A stretch of 64,000 nucleotides of DNA from the NCBI RefSeq assembly GCF_028553725.1, contig NZ_CP067126.1, positions 248,001 through 312,000 of the forward strand. Reading direction: 5' to 3'. Origin of the DNA: Paracoccus alcaliphilus. GTDB lineage: Bacteria > Pseudomonadota > Alphaproteobacteria > Rhodobacterales > Rhodobacteraceae. The notes under the pieces were generated by a model. That model was not told where the DNA came from and did no database searches. It saw only the letters and a program-made list of their open reading frames with translations. Made by a program: the position numbers and the translations under genes. Numbering within the stretch: the first letter of the stretch is position 1; each line of letters opens with the position of its first letter. Positions 56,109-64,000 of the stretch are shown here, one piece after another.

Positions 56109-57515
56109 ATGCTTCAGCGTCAATCTTTGCGTGCCCTGTTTGGTGCCACCGCGCTTGCGCTCAGCCTTGCGGCCCAGCCGGTTCTGGCCGATAGCATCTT
56201 CACCCCGACCTCGGATGTCTTTCAGGGCCGTGTCAGTGCCGCCGGGGCCGAGCGTGGCCAGCCGGTCTATCCCGGTTCCGGGGCAGTGATTTCGGGCGAG
56301 GGGCTGGTGCCCGGCCAGCAGATCACCCTGATGCGCGGCACCTCGGTGCTGAACGCCGATGGCCCGCTGACCGTTGATGACGAGGGCAAAATCAGCTTCG
56401 AACTGACCGTGGACGATGCCGCCTCGACCGGATTGCAGCCCATCGTCGTCATCGCCGAGAACCCGGCCGCCGCGACGGTGGTGGACCTGAAGGTCTCGCC
56501 GCAGATCCCGGTCTCGAACGAGGACCGCTTTGACATCGCCAGCGAAGCCGTGACCGCGGGCCTCTATCAGGTTGCCCTCAGCACGGAATCGAATGCGCTG
56601 TTCGTGACGGCCGCCGTTGGCCGCCCGCCGGTCAGGGAATCGGCGCTGATCAAGATCGACCCGGAAACGCTGGAAACCATCGCCAGCACCACGCCCGAGG
56701 CCGCGCCCGCGCGTCCCGACGGCAGCGATGGCGGTGTGTTCGCCGTCTATGGCGTCGATGTGGATGATGCGAATGGCAATGTCTGGGTGACCAATACCCG
56801 CCAGAACACCATCGCCGTTTACAGCCAGGAAGACCTGTCGCTGGTCAAGCAGTTCGAGCCGGGCGACGTGAACCATGCCCGCGACGTGGTCGTGGACGAG
56901 ACCCGTGGCCACGCCTATGCCAGCGCCACCGGCTCTGACGTGATTGAGGTGTTCGACACCGCCACGCTGGACAAGCTGGAACCGATCACCGTGCCGTCGC
57001 AACTGCGCGGCGAAGAGTTCTCGGTCATGAGCCTTGCGCTGGACGAAGAGGGCGGCACGCTGGTCACCGTCAGCTTGTCCACCCCCGAAGCCGCCATCAT
57101 CGATCTGGACAGCGGCGAGGCCAGGGTGATCGCGCTGACCGGCGCGGTCTCGGCCTCGGGCGCGTCCTATGATCCGCAGGACGGGCTGATCTTCGTGGCC
57201 TCGCAAGGGACGGACAACCTGCTGATCGTCGATGCGGAATCGGGCGAGGTCCTGCATGATGTCGAGGTCGGCGCGGGTGCGCTGAACGTCACCTTCGATC
57301 CGGTCGGGCGCAATGCCTATGTCAGCAATCGCGGCGCGGGCACGCTGACCGTGGTCAGCACCGAAGGCGAGATCGTCGCCAATCTGGACAATGGCAGCTT
57401 CCCCAATCAGGCGCGCGCGACCGCCGACGGCACCATCTATGCCGTCAACAAGTCGATGGGCGAGAACGACCCAAAGGGCGATCGCATCTGGCGCATCCAG
57501 CCGGTCGCAGAGTAA
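56109..57515 (+). CDS. Periplasmic YncE-like beta-propeller protein
   Basis: A 468-residue exported protein. The signal peptide ends at VLA before DSIF. An Ig-like N-terminal part (residues 45-140) precedes a seven-bladed propeller of YVTN/NHL type, with repeated strands such as GVDVDDANGNVWVTNTRQNT and TFDPVGRNAYVSNRGAGTL. E. coli YncE is an iron-regulated periplasmic propeller of unclear role. Its place between the Fes-like gene and the second siderophore importer suggests a function in ferric-catecholate handling. A terminator hairpin follows, so it is probably transcribed separately. Confidence 0.75.
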   Translation: MLQRQSLRALFGATALALSLAAQPVLADSIFTPTSDVFQGRVSAAGAERGQPVYPGSGAVISGEGLVPGQQITLMRGTSVLNADGPLTVDDEGKISFELTVDDAASTGLQPIVVIAENPAAATVVDLKVSPQIPVSNEDRFDIASEAVTAGLYQVALSTESNALFVTAAVGRPPVRESALIKIDPETLETIASTTPEAAPARPDGSDGGVFAVYGVDVDDANGNVWVTNTRQNTIAVYSQEDLSLVKQFEPGDVNHARDVVVDETRGHAYASATGSDVIEVFDTATLDKLEPITVPSQLRGEEFSVMSLALDEEGGTLVTVSLSTPEAAIIDLDSGEARVIALTGAVSASGASYDPQDGLIFVASQGTDNLLIVDAESGEVLHDVEVGAGALNVTFDPVGRNAYVSNRGAGTLTVVSTEGEIVANLDNGSFPNQARATADGTIYAVNKSMGENDPKGDRIWRIQPVAE

Positions 57516-57542
57516 AAGACCGGCAAGACTGGACGAGGGCGC

Positions 57543-57570
57543 GGGCGGCATCGGCCGCCCTCGCCATTTT
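57543..57570 (+). terminator. Intrinsic terminator after the YncE-like gene
   Basis: Stem GGGCGGC (57543-57549)/GCCGCCC (57554-57560), loop of 4, followed by TCGCCATTTT. It separates the propeller gene from the second siderophore ABC operon. Confidence 0.65.
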
Positions 57571-57611
57571 ACAGAGTCGGGCCGGATTGCTGGCCCTGAA
57601 GGAGAGGGACG

Positions 57612-58727
57612 ATGCCGCGACTTCGCTTCACCGCCATGCCGGGACTGGCTTTTTACGGTCTGGCCCTGTGCGGTCTGGCCGCGCCCCTTCAGGCCCAGGT
57701 CACCGTCACCGATCTGCTGGACCGTCAGGTCACGCTGCCCGCCCCCGCCACCCGCATCGTGCTGGGAGAGGGGCGGCATCTGACCGTGCTGGGTCTGCTG
57801 CATGACGATCCGGTGTCGCTGGTGGCGGGCTGGCGGCTGGACAAGGCGCTGGACGAACCCACCCAGCAGGCCTATCGCGCGCGCTTTCCGGCCATCGACG
57901 CGATCCGTCCGGTCGGTTCGGGCAATCGCGACATCTCGGTCGAGAACGTCATCGCGCTGGAACCCGACCTGCTGGTCCTGTCGCTGATGGATCAGGGCGA
58001 TCCCGGCATGGATCGCGCCCGCGAACAGATCGAGGCGGCGGGTATCCCCGTCGTCTATGTCGATTTCTTCGCCCATCCGCAGGAAAACTCGCTGCCCAGC
58101 CTGAAAATCCTCGGGGACCTGACCGGCGCGGCGGAAAAGGCCGATGAATTCGCCGATTTCTACAACACGCGGCTGTCGCGCATCACCGAACGGCTTGCCG
58201 ATCCCGCGATTGTGCGTCCGCGTGTCTTCATCCACGCCCATGCCTCGGCGCAGAACTGCTGCTCGACCGTGGGGTCGGGGGTGTTCCATGACTTCGTGAC
58301 CACCGCAGGCGGCGAGAACATTGCCGAGGGCGTGGTGCAGGGGGTGCTGGGCAATGTCAGTCTGGAATATCTGATCGCCGCCGATCCCGACATCTATCTG
58401 GCCACCGGCGGCACCCATATGGCGGGGCGCGACGGGCTGGTGCTGGGCTCTGGCGTGGATGCGGATGCCGCCCGCGCCAGTTTCGACCGGCTGCTGTCGG
58501 CGCCCGGCTTTTCCTCGCTGCCCGCGATCGAGGAGGGTCATGCGACCGGCATCTGGCATATGTTCAACGACAGCCCGGTCCATATCGCGCTGATCGAATA
58601 TCTGGCGCAAAGCTTTCATCCCGAACTGTTTGCCGATCTGGATCCGGCAGGCACGCTGGAGCTGATCGACCGCGATTTCCTGCCGGTCAGCGTGTCCGGG
58701 ACCTGGTGGGTGCAGGCCGGGGAATGA
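57612..58727 (+). CDS. ABC transporter substrate-binding protein, siderophore/haem type (Peripla_BP_2)
   Basis: A 371-residue periplasmic binding protein with a signal peptide ending at LQAQ. AAGGAGAG lies 6-13 bases before the ATG. Family features are VTVTDLLDRQVTLPAPATRI, SVENVIALEPDLLVLSLMDQ, EYLIAADPDIYLATGG and a C-terminal DSPVHIALIEYLAQ. A CC pair (SAQNCCSTVG) is unusual. It feeds the permease and ATPase encoded directly after it (ATGA overlaps) and, given the entEF neighbours, probably binds the ferric catecholate or its hydrolysed form. Confidence 0.87.
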   Translation: MPRLRFTAMPGLAFYGLALCGLAAPLQAQVTVTDLLDRQVTLPAPATRIVLGEGRHLTVLGLLHDDPVSLVAGWRLDKALDEPTQQAYRARFPAIDAIRPVGSGNRDISVENVIALEPDLLVLSLMDQGDPGMDRAREQIEAAGIPVVYVDFFAHPQENSLPSLKILGDLTGAAEKADEFADFYNTRLSRITERLADPAIVRPRVFIHAHASAQNCCSTVGSGVFHDFVTTAGGENIAEGVVQGVLGNVSLEYLIAADPDIYLATGGTHMAGRDGLVLGSGVDADAARASFDRLLSAPGFSSLPAIEEGHATGIWHMFNDSPVHIALIEYLAQSFHPELFADLDPAGTLELIDRDFLPVSVSGTWWVQAGE

Positions 58728-59764
58728 GCGCCGCGCTGCTGGACCTTTACCACCGTCAGAACCGGCGCCGCGCGGTGCTGGTCGGCGTGATGGCGCTGAT
58801 CGCGGCCTTCGGCGTGCTGCTGGATCTGGTGACCGGGCCTGCGGGCCTGCCGCTGTCGGAAACGCTGCGGGCGCTGACCGGCAGCGGAGAGGTATCGCGC
58901 GCGACCGAGGTGATCGTCTGGACCGTGCGCCTGCCGGTCGCGATCATGGCGCTGCTGGTCGGCGCCGCGCTGGCGCTGGCTGGGGCCGAGATGCAGACCG
59001 TGCTGGAAAACCCGCTGGCCGAGCCGTTTACGCTGGGTGTCTCCAGCGCCGCCGCGCTGGGGGCGGCCACCGCGATCATTCTGGGGCTGACCCTGCCTTT
59101 CCTGCCCGCCCGCTGGTCGATCTCGGCCAATGCCTTCCTGTTCGCGCTGGGGGCGCTGCTGTTGTTGCAGGCGCTGGGGCGGCTGCGCGGCGGTGGCCCC
59201 GAGGTGCTGATCCTGTTCGGCATCGCGCTGAACTTTGCCGCCGGGGCGTTCCTGTCGCTGCTGCAATTCATCGCCTCGGCGGATGCGCTGCAACAGCTGG
59301 TGTTCTGGACCATGGGCAGCCTTGCGGCGGCCAGCTGGCCGGGGGTGATGGCGCTGGCGCTGGTGCTGGCGGTGACCGCGCCGTTTTCGTTCCGCGCCGC
59401 GTGGCGTCTGACGGCCCTGCGCATGGGCGAGGATCAGGCCCGCAGTTTTGGCGTCAATGTCCATTCGCTGCGCCGCTGGACGCTGCTGCGGGTTAGCCTG
59501 CTGTCGGCCACCGCTGTTTCGATGGTGGGCGTGATCGGCTTTGTCGGGCTGGCCGGTCCGCATATCGCGCGGCTGCTGGTGGGCGAGGATCACCGCTTTT
59601 TCCTGCCCGCCAGCCTGCTGACCGGGGCGCTGGTGATGTCGCTGGCCTCGACCCTGTCCAAGACGGTGGTGTCGGGGGTGCTGCTGCCGGTGGGGCTGGT
59701 CACCTCGCTGATCGGGCTGCCGATCTTCTTTGCGCTGATCCTGCGCGGAAGGACGGGACGATGA
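58724..59764 (+). CDS. Iron-siderophore ABC transporter permease (FecCD family), single subunit
   Basis: A 346-residue permease with about nine membrane segments. Hallmarks are VRLPVAIMALLVGAALALAG, MQTVLENPLAEPFTLGVSSA and GVIGFVGLAGPHIARLLVGE. Start 58724 overlaps the binding-protein stop and its own stop overlaps the ATPase start (ATGA). Only one permease gene is present, so it likely works as a homodimer, unlike the two-permease system at 28418-30471. Confidence 0.9.
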   Translation: MSAALLDLYHRQNRRRAVLVGVMALIAAFGVLLDLVTGPAGLPLSETLRALTGSGEVSRATEVIVWTVRLPVAIMALLVGAALALAGAEMQTVLENPLAEPFTLGVSSAAALGAATAIILGLTLPFLPARWSISANAFLFALGALLLLQALGRLRGGGPEVLILFGIALNFAAGAFLSLLQFIASADALQQLVFWTMGSLAAASWPGVMALALVLAVTAPFSFRAAWRLTALRMGEDQARSFGVNVHSLRRWTLLRVSLLSATAVSMVGVIGFVGLAGPHIARLLVGEDHRFFLPASLLTGALVMSLASTLSKTVVSGVLLPVGLVTSLIGLPIFFALILRGRTGR

Positions 59765-60549
59765 ACGGGCTGTCGGTGCGGGATGTCTCGATCCGCTATG
59801 GCAGGCGGGTGATCCTTGACGGGCTGTCGCTGCCCGATCTGCCCGCCGGTCAGGTGACGGTGCTGGCGGGGCCGAATGCGGCGGGGAAATCGACCCTGCT
59901 GCGGGCGGTGGCGCAACTGGGCAGCTATCACGGCGGCATCACGCTGGACGGTCGCGATCTGGCGCATCTGCCGGGGGCAGAGCGCGCGCGGCTGGTGGGC
60001 TTCATGCCGCAGACCCTGCCCTCGGGGTCGTCGCTGATCGTGCTGCAAAGCATCCTTGCCGCCCTGCGCGCCACCGGAGAGACTCCTGCGGCCGAGGCCG
60101 ACGCCGCGGCGATGGCGGTGCTTGACCGGCTGGGGATCGCCGATCTGGCGCTGCGTCCGCTGGATCAGCTGTCGGGCGGGCAGCGGCAGATGGTCAGCCT
60201 TGCGCAGGCCATCGTCCGCGATCCGCGCCTGCTGCTGCTGGACGAACCCACCAGCGCGCTGGATCTGGCCCGGCAGGTGCGGCTGCTGGCGGAACTGCGG
60301 CGGCTGGCAGCCGAGGGCCGCGTCGTGCTGGCGGTGCTGCATGATCTGGCGCTGGCGGCGCAATGGGCCGACCGCATCGTGGTGCTGCATCAGGGCGGGC
60401 TGCACAGTCACGGCCAGCCCGCTCAGGTGCTGACCCCCGCCATGCTGGCCGAGGTCTATCAGGTCGAGGCGCGGGTCGAGCGATGTTCGCGCGGCAACCT
60501 GACGGTGATGATCGACCGTGAACTGGCCGCCCAGCCCTCTGTCGGTTGA
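59761..60549 (+). CDS. Iron-siderophore ABC transporter ATP-binding protein
   Basis: A 262-residue ATPase. Walker A GPNAAGKST at residues 37-45, signature QLSGGQRQMVSLAQAIV, Walker B LLLLDEPTSALDLARQ and H-loop VLHDLALAAQW. It is coupled by overlap to the single permease gene and closes the second siderophore importer operon. 59 bases separate it from cueR. Confidence 0.9.
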   Translation: MNGLSVRDVSIRYGRRVILDGLSLPDLPAGQVTVLAGPNAAGKSTLLRAVAQLGSYHGGITLDGRDLAHLPGAERARLVGFMPQTLPSGSSLIVLQSILAALRATGETPAAEADAAAMAVLDRLGIADLALRPLDQLSGGQRQMVSLAQAIVRDPRLLLLDEPTSALDLARQVRLLAELRRLAAEGRVVLAVLHDLALAAQWADRIVVLHQGGLHSHGQPAQVLTPAMLAEVYQVEARVERCSRGNLTVMIDRELAAQPSVG

Positions 60550-60608
60550 TTTCGGCGCGGCCTGTGGCCAAATCGAACAGCGGATGCCGCCGAAACAAGG
60601 AGAGCGCC

Positions 60609-60998
60609 ATGAATATCGGTCAGGCCGCCCGTGTGACCGGGCTGCCGGTCAAGACGATCCGCTATTACGAGGAAATCGGGCTGGTCAGTGCAGATCGCGG
60701 CGATAACGGCTATCGCGATTTCGATGATGAGCAACTGACCCGGCTGCGCTTTCTGTCCCGCGCCCGCAAGCTGGGTTTCTCGCTGGAGGAATGCCGCCAT
60801 CTGATCGGGCTTTACTGCGACCAGAACCGTGCCAGCCGCGATGTGCGGGCGCTGGCCATCGACCATCTGGCCGAAATCCGGACGAAGATCGAGGAATTGC
60901 GCAAGCTGGAAACGACGCTGGAGGGGTTGATCGCCGAATGCCACGGCAATGACGATCCCCAGTGCGCGATTCTGGGACAGCTTGCGGGCACGGCCTGA
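60609..60998 (+). CDS. cueR: Copper-responsive MerR-family regulator CueR
   Basis: A 129-residue MerR protein. The helix-turn-helix is MNIGQAARVTGLPVKTIRYY. Two cysteines C111 and C119 (CHGNDDPQC) match CueR C112/C120, and S76 stands where CueR has the Ser typical of monovalent-ion sensors (zinc and mercury sensors have Cys). These three features identify a Cu(I)/Ag(I)/Au(I) sensor. AAGGAG precedes the ATG. It is 24 kb from copA-copZ but both their promoters carry CueR-type boxes, so it acts in trans. Confidence 0.9.
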   Translation: MNIGQAARVTGLPVKTIRYYEEIGLVSADRGDNGYRDFDDEQLTRLRFLSRARKLGFSLEECRHLIGLYCDQNRASRDVRALAIDHLAEIRTKIEELRKLETTLEGLIAECHGNDDPQCAILGQLAGTA

Positions 60999-61004
60999 CC
61001 GGTT

Positions 61005-61385
61005 TCAGCAATCCCCGGCGATGCGCCGGACCTTCAGAATGCCATAATCGAAATGCCCCTCGGCCAGAATGCAGCCATGATCGGCATAGGTCTCGCGGAT
61101 CCGCGCCAGATCGGCGGGCATGCCGCGCATCGCCGGAGGGTCGGGTTCGTCATGGATCGACAGCGGACGGCCCCGCGTGCCTTCGTCATCGACAGGAAAG
61201 ACGCCGCGCCAGCCACAGGGCGGCTGAAAGCACAGCCACGCGGTTGAGCCGATCCCCCAAAGCTGCGTGTCCGGGGCCAGCCCGGGCTGATTCTGCGGGC
61301 TTTCGTCGGCACGGGCCGACGGCGGGGCCGCCAGCGCCAGCGACACGCCCAGAAAAAACGCAGCAATCGTTGATCTGACCGGCAT
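61005..61385 (-). CDS. Small exported protein of unknown function
   Basis: A 126-residue product starting MPVRSTIAAFFLGVSLALAA, with a purine-rich AAGGAAGGGGGG just upstream. The signal peptide ends near ARA. The mature part has three Cys (CFQPPCGWRG and HGCILAEGHFDYGI; a fourth is the last residue), which could form two disulfides. The GHFDYGILKVRRI tail and the Trp-rich middle do not match any family I know. Convergent with cueR and divergent from tpa. Confidence 0.6.
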   Translation of the reverse strand: MPVRSTIAAFFLGVSLALAAPPSARADESPQNQPGLAPDTQLWGIGSTAWLCFQPPCGWRGVFPVDDEGTRGRPLSIHDEPDPPAMRGMPADLARIRETYADHGCILAEGHFDYGILKVRRIAGDC

Positions 61386-61514
61386 ATTCCCCCCTTCCTT
61401 GACGGTATCAGATGCGGGTTTCGGTCCCGCCCAGCATAAACCAACCCGCCGCGATTGCGTCATATTTATGTCCCAATGGTTAATTCGTCACCCCTTTCCG
61501 GCGGGTGCTTCCGG

Positions 61515-61547
61515 CAACTGGCCCCATATGATGAATACAACTGACCC
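61515..61547 (+). promoter_or_regulatory. Direct repeats upstream of tpa, candidate TauR-binding site
   Basis: CAACTGGCCC (61515-61524) and CAACTGACCC (61538-61547) repeat with 23-base spacing about 60-90 bases before tpa; the similarity extends to CAACTGRCCCYAT. MocR-type TauR of Rhodobacter binds two direct repeats of CTGGACTTAA type before tpa, which these partly resemble. Confidence 0.45.
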
Positions 61548-61605
61548 TATCGCTTTTCGTCCGGGCGGCGCAGCCTTGGCGGAACCGTCTTGCAGGAGCC
61601 TTGCC

Positions 61606-62985
61606 ATGACCCTCGATCTGAACATCAATGACCTGACCCGGGTCGTCGCCGCCGACCGCGAGCATGTCTGGCACCACCTCAGCCAGCACAAGCAATACGA
61701 GACCATCGACCCGCGCGTCTTTGTCGAAGGCAAGGGGATGAAGCTGTGGGACGCGACCGGGCGTGAATTCCTTGATGCGGTGTCGGGCGGGGTCTGGACG
61801 GTGAATGTCGGTTACGGCCGCGAAAGCATCGCCAATGCGGTGCGCGATCAGCTGATCAAGCTGAACTATTACGCGGGCGCGGCGGGAACCGTTCCGGGCG
61901 CGCTGTTCGCGCAACGACTGATCGAGAAGATGCCGGGGATGAGTCGGGTTTATTACTCGAACTCTGGTTCCGAAGCGAATGAAAAGGTTTATAAAATGGT
62001 GCGTCAGATCTCGGCGCGTCATTACGGCGGGGCCAAGCAGAAGATCCTGTATCGCGACCGCGATTATCACGGCACCACGCTGGGAACGCTGGCGACCTCG
62101 GGTCAGGGGCAGCGGGCGGCGCAATATGGTCCCTATCCCGATGGTTTCGTGATGGTGCCGCATTGCCTTGAATATCGGGCGCAATGGAATGTGGAAAACT
62201 ATGGTGAACGTGCTGCCGATGCCATCGAAGAGGTGATCCTGCGCGAAGGCCCCGACACCGTGGGCGCCATCGTGCTGGAGCCGGTGACGGCGGGTGGCGG
62301 CGTCATCACCCCGCCCGAGGGGTATTGGCAGCGCGTTCAGGAAATTTGCCGCAAATACAATATACTGCTGCATATTGATGAGGTGGTTTGTGGGCTTGGC
62401 CGTACCGGCACATGGTTCGGCTATCAGCAATACGGGATCGAGCCCGATTTCGTGACCATGGCCAAGGGCGTGGCCTCGGGCTATGCCGCGATTTCCTGCA
62501 CCGTCACCACCGAGCGTGTCTTTGATATGTTCAAGGACGCGCCCGAGGACGGGATGAGCTATTTCCGCGACATCTCGACCTTCGGCGGCTGCACGGCGGG
62601 CCCGGTGGCGGCGCTGGAAAACATGCGCATCATCGAGGATGAGAACCTGCTGGAAAACTGCACCCGCATGGGCGAACGGGTGATGGCGAACCTGAATGCG
62701 CTGATGGAAAAGCATTCCGTCATCGGCGATGTGCGCGGCAAGGGGTTGTTCTGCGGCGCCGAACTGGTCGCGGACCGCAAGACCAAAGAGCCGATGGACG
62801 AGAAGAAGGTGCAGGCCGTGGTTGCCGATTGTCTGGCGCAAGGTGTCATCATCGGCGCCACCAACCGCTCGATGGAGGGGTTGAACAATACGCTGACCCT
62901 GTCGCCCGCGCTGATCGCCACGGCGGACGATATCGACCGCATCACCGATGCCATGGACGGTGCTTTGACCCGGGTCTTTTCCTGA
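61606..62985 (+). CDS. tpa: Taurine-pyruvate aminotransferase
   Basis: A 459-residue class III PLP-dependent aminotransferase that converts taurine and pyruvate to sulfoacetaldehyde and alanine. The start at 61606 (MTLDLNINDL) has AGGAG 9 bases upstream. PLP motifs are YYSNSGSEANEKVYKMVRQI, the Asp in LLHIDEVVCGLGRTGTWFGY and the Schiff-base Lys in FVTMAKGVASGYAAI. N-terminal HVWHHLSQHKQYETIDPRVF and VSGGVWTVNVGYGRESIANA are characteristic of Tpa. It is followed by the regulator tauR, matching the tpa-tauR-xsc arrangement of Rhodobacter; xsc is presumably beyond the window. Confidence 0.92.
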   Translation: MTLDLNINDLTRVVAADREHVWHHLSQHKQYETIDPRVFVEGKGMKLWDATGREFLDAVSGGVWTVNVGYGRESIANAVRDQLIKLNYYAGAAGTVPGALFAQRLIEKMPGMSRVYYSNSGSEANEKVYKMVRQISARHYGGAKQKILYRDRDYHGTTLGTLATSGQGQRAAQYGPYPDGFVMVPHCLEYRAQWNVENYGERAADAIEEVILREGPDTVGAIVLEPVTAGGGVITPPEGYWQRVQEICRKYNILLHIDEVVCGLGRTGTWFGYQQYGIEPDFVTMAKGVASGYAAISCTVTTERVFDMFKDAPEDGMSYFRDISTFGGCTAGPVAALENMRIIEDENLLENCTRMGERVMANLNALMEKHSVIGDVRGKGLFCGAELVADRKTKEPMDEKKVQAVVADCLAQGVIIGATNRSMEGLNNTLTLSPALIATADDIDRITDAMDGALTRVFS

Positions 62986-63000
62986 CCCCTTGATCCGTGG

Positions 63001-63032
63001 CGCTGGCTGGGGCTTGATCGCCCCGGCCAGCG
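63001..63032 (+). terminator. Large hairpin between tpa and tauR
   Basis: A 13-bp stem, CGCTGGCTGGGGC (63001-63013) with GCCCCGGCCAGCG (63020-63032), one G-T pair, loop of 6. There is no T-run. It fills the gap between the tpa stop and the tauR start and may lower tauR expression relative to tpa or protect the tpa mRNA. Confidence 0.55.
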
Positions 63033-63045
63033 TTACGGATCAGCC

Positions 63046-64000
63046 ATGCCCATTCCCGCCGAAGCCTTCATCCTCGACCGTCATGCCGCCATCCCGTTGC
63101 AGGTGCAGCTGCGGCGGCAGATCATCGAGGGCGTCATGGCGCGGCGTTTCCGGCCGGGCGAGAAACTGCCCTCGATCCGCGCGCTGGCCGGGCATCTGGG
63201 GGTGGCGCGGGTTACCGTGGCGCAGGCCTTCGCGGAACTGGTGGCGACGGATTACCTCAGCAGCCGTGACCGTTCGGGGCATTACATCTCGGACGGGATC
63301 GAGCTTGCGCCGGATGCGGGCACCCCTGCCCCCGCCACGCCGCGCCTTGACTGGCAGCGGCATCTGAACCGCCGCTTTACCCGGGCGCAGCGGCGCGACC
63401 GGGTGCCCGACTGGCGGCGTTTCCGCTTTCCCTTCGTCTATGGTCAGGCCGACCCGGAACTGGTGGACCACGCGGCATGGCGCGATTGCGCGGTCCGGGC
63501 GCTGGGGCGGCGCGAATTCGACGCGCTGACCGGCGATCTTTACGGCGAGGACGACCCCGAACTGATCGACTATATCGCCCGCCACATCCTGACCCGCCGC
63601 GGCATCCGCGCCGGACCCGAGGAAATCCTGCTGACCCTTGGCGCGCAGAATGCCCTGTGGCTGATTTCGCAGATCCTGCTGGGGCCAGGGCGGTGCTGCG
63701 CGATCGAGGATCCCTGCTATCCCGGTCTGCGCGAAATCCTGACCCATGACGGCGCGCAGGTTCTGCCGGTGGCCGTCGATGCGCAGGGCCTGCCGCCCGA
63801 TGCGATCCCCGCCGGGCTGTCCGCCGTCTTTACCACCGCCAGTCACCAATGCCCGACCGGCTCGACCATGCCGCTGGCGCGCCGCCATGCGCTGCTGGAT
63901 CGCGCGTTGACCGATGGTTTCGCGCTGATCGAGGACGATTACGAATTCGAGCTGTCATTTGCCGGGGCGACCTCTCCGGCGCTGAAGGCGATGGATCGGG
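63046..64000 (+). CDS. tauR: MocR/GntR-family regulator of taurine catabolism TauR (3' end outside window)
   Basis: The first 318 residues of a MocR-type regulator, a GntR helix-turn-helix fused to a class I aminotransferase-like domain. The HTH (LPSIRALAGHLGVARVTVAQ) is at about residues 44-63 and the PLP-fold part starts near residue 110 (LTLGAQNALWLISQIL; AIEDPCYPGLREILTHDG; ALIEDDYEFELSF). The PLP-binding Lys would lie beyond the window edge. The gene starts 61 bases after tpa on the same strand. TauR activates tpa, xsc and itself when taurine is present. Confidence 0.87.
   Translation, partial: MPIPAEAFILDRHAAIPLQVQLRRQIIEGVMARRFRPGEKLPSIRALAGHLGVARVTVAQAFAELVATDYLSSRDRSGHYISDGIELAPDAGTPAPATPRLDWQRHLNRRFTRAQRRDRVPDWRRFRFPFVYGQADPELVDHAAWRDCAVRALGRREFDALTGDLYGEDDPELIDYIARHILTRRGIRAGPEEILLTLGAQNALWLISQILLGPGRCCAIEDPCYPGLREILTHDGAQVLPVAVDAQGLPPDAIPAGLSAVFTTASHQCPTGSTMPLARRHALLDRALTDGFALIEDDYEFELSFAGATSPALKAMDR

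Noticed and set aside
56091..58619. An 842-codon minus-strand frame
   Set aside because: It spans two conserved plus-strand genes and their intergenic region; composition is that of an antisense shadow.

Overview
The window is high-GC DNA packed with short-spaced, overlapping operons (ATGA/GTGA junctions). Its protein families (TauR/Tpa, DUF983, DUF6525, DUF6635, CysTWA, TonB receptors) point to an alphaproteobacterium of the Rhodobacteraceae or Paracoccaceae, most like Paracoccus. That is an inference from protein resemblance; no rRNA or tRNA gene was seen.

Layout. 1-3.6 kb: the end of a capsule-export locus (KpsT-like, KpsE-like and a two-domain glycosyl/pyruvyl transferase). 3.8-7.9 kb: a sulfonate-type ABC operon headed by an FMN-dependent monooxygenase, with a candidate leader peptide and hairpin in front. 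8-10.7 kb: small envelope and unknown genes. 10.96-12.33 kb: an IS110-family element of the IS1111 type with a long 3' non-coding end. 12.4-14.5 kb: a TonB receptor broken by a single amber codon. 14.5-22.9 kb: thiolase and yghU embedded in a graveyard of gene fragments, namely a decayed metallophosphoesterase, an IS5-like element with a broken transposase, a Mu-type transposase C-terminus and a chimeric IstA-IstB remnant.

23-31.3 kb: EamA transporter, AraC regulator, siderophore receptor and a complete ferric-siderophore ABC importer. 31.4-38.3 kb: acyl-CoA ligase, copper efflux (CopZ/CopA with two divergent CueR-type promoters) and a COG0523 GTPase behind a Zur-like palindrome. 38.3-42.8 kb: sulfate/thiosulfate transporter operon cysA-sbp-cysT-cysW and an Lrp regulator. 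42.9-48.6 kb: a compact divergent locus of unknown product: KAS III-like enzyme, SDR, metallo-beta-lactamase-fold protein and F390-synthetase-like ligase on one side, TetR and a sulfotransferase on the other, with two matching 13-bp palindromes between. 49.3-60.5 kb: a catecholate siderophore locus (EntE, free aryl carrier protein, EntF, Fes-like esterase, YncE-like propeller, second ABC importer). 60.6-64 kb: CueR, a small exported protein, and tpa-tauR for taurine degradation, cut by the window edge.

The common theme is acquisition: two iron-siderophore importers with a siderophore assembly line, three sulfur systems (sulfonate, sulfate, taurine), and copper and zinc control. The best candidates for something undescribed are the TetR-controlled KAS III/SDR/MBL/F390/sulfotransferase locus and the predicted guide RNA of the IS1111-type element.
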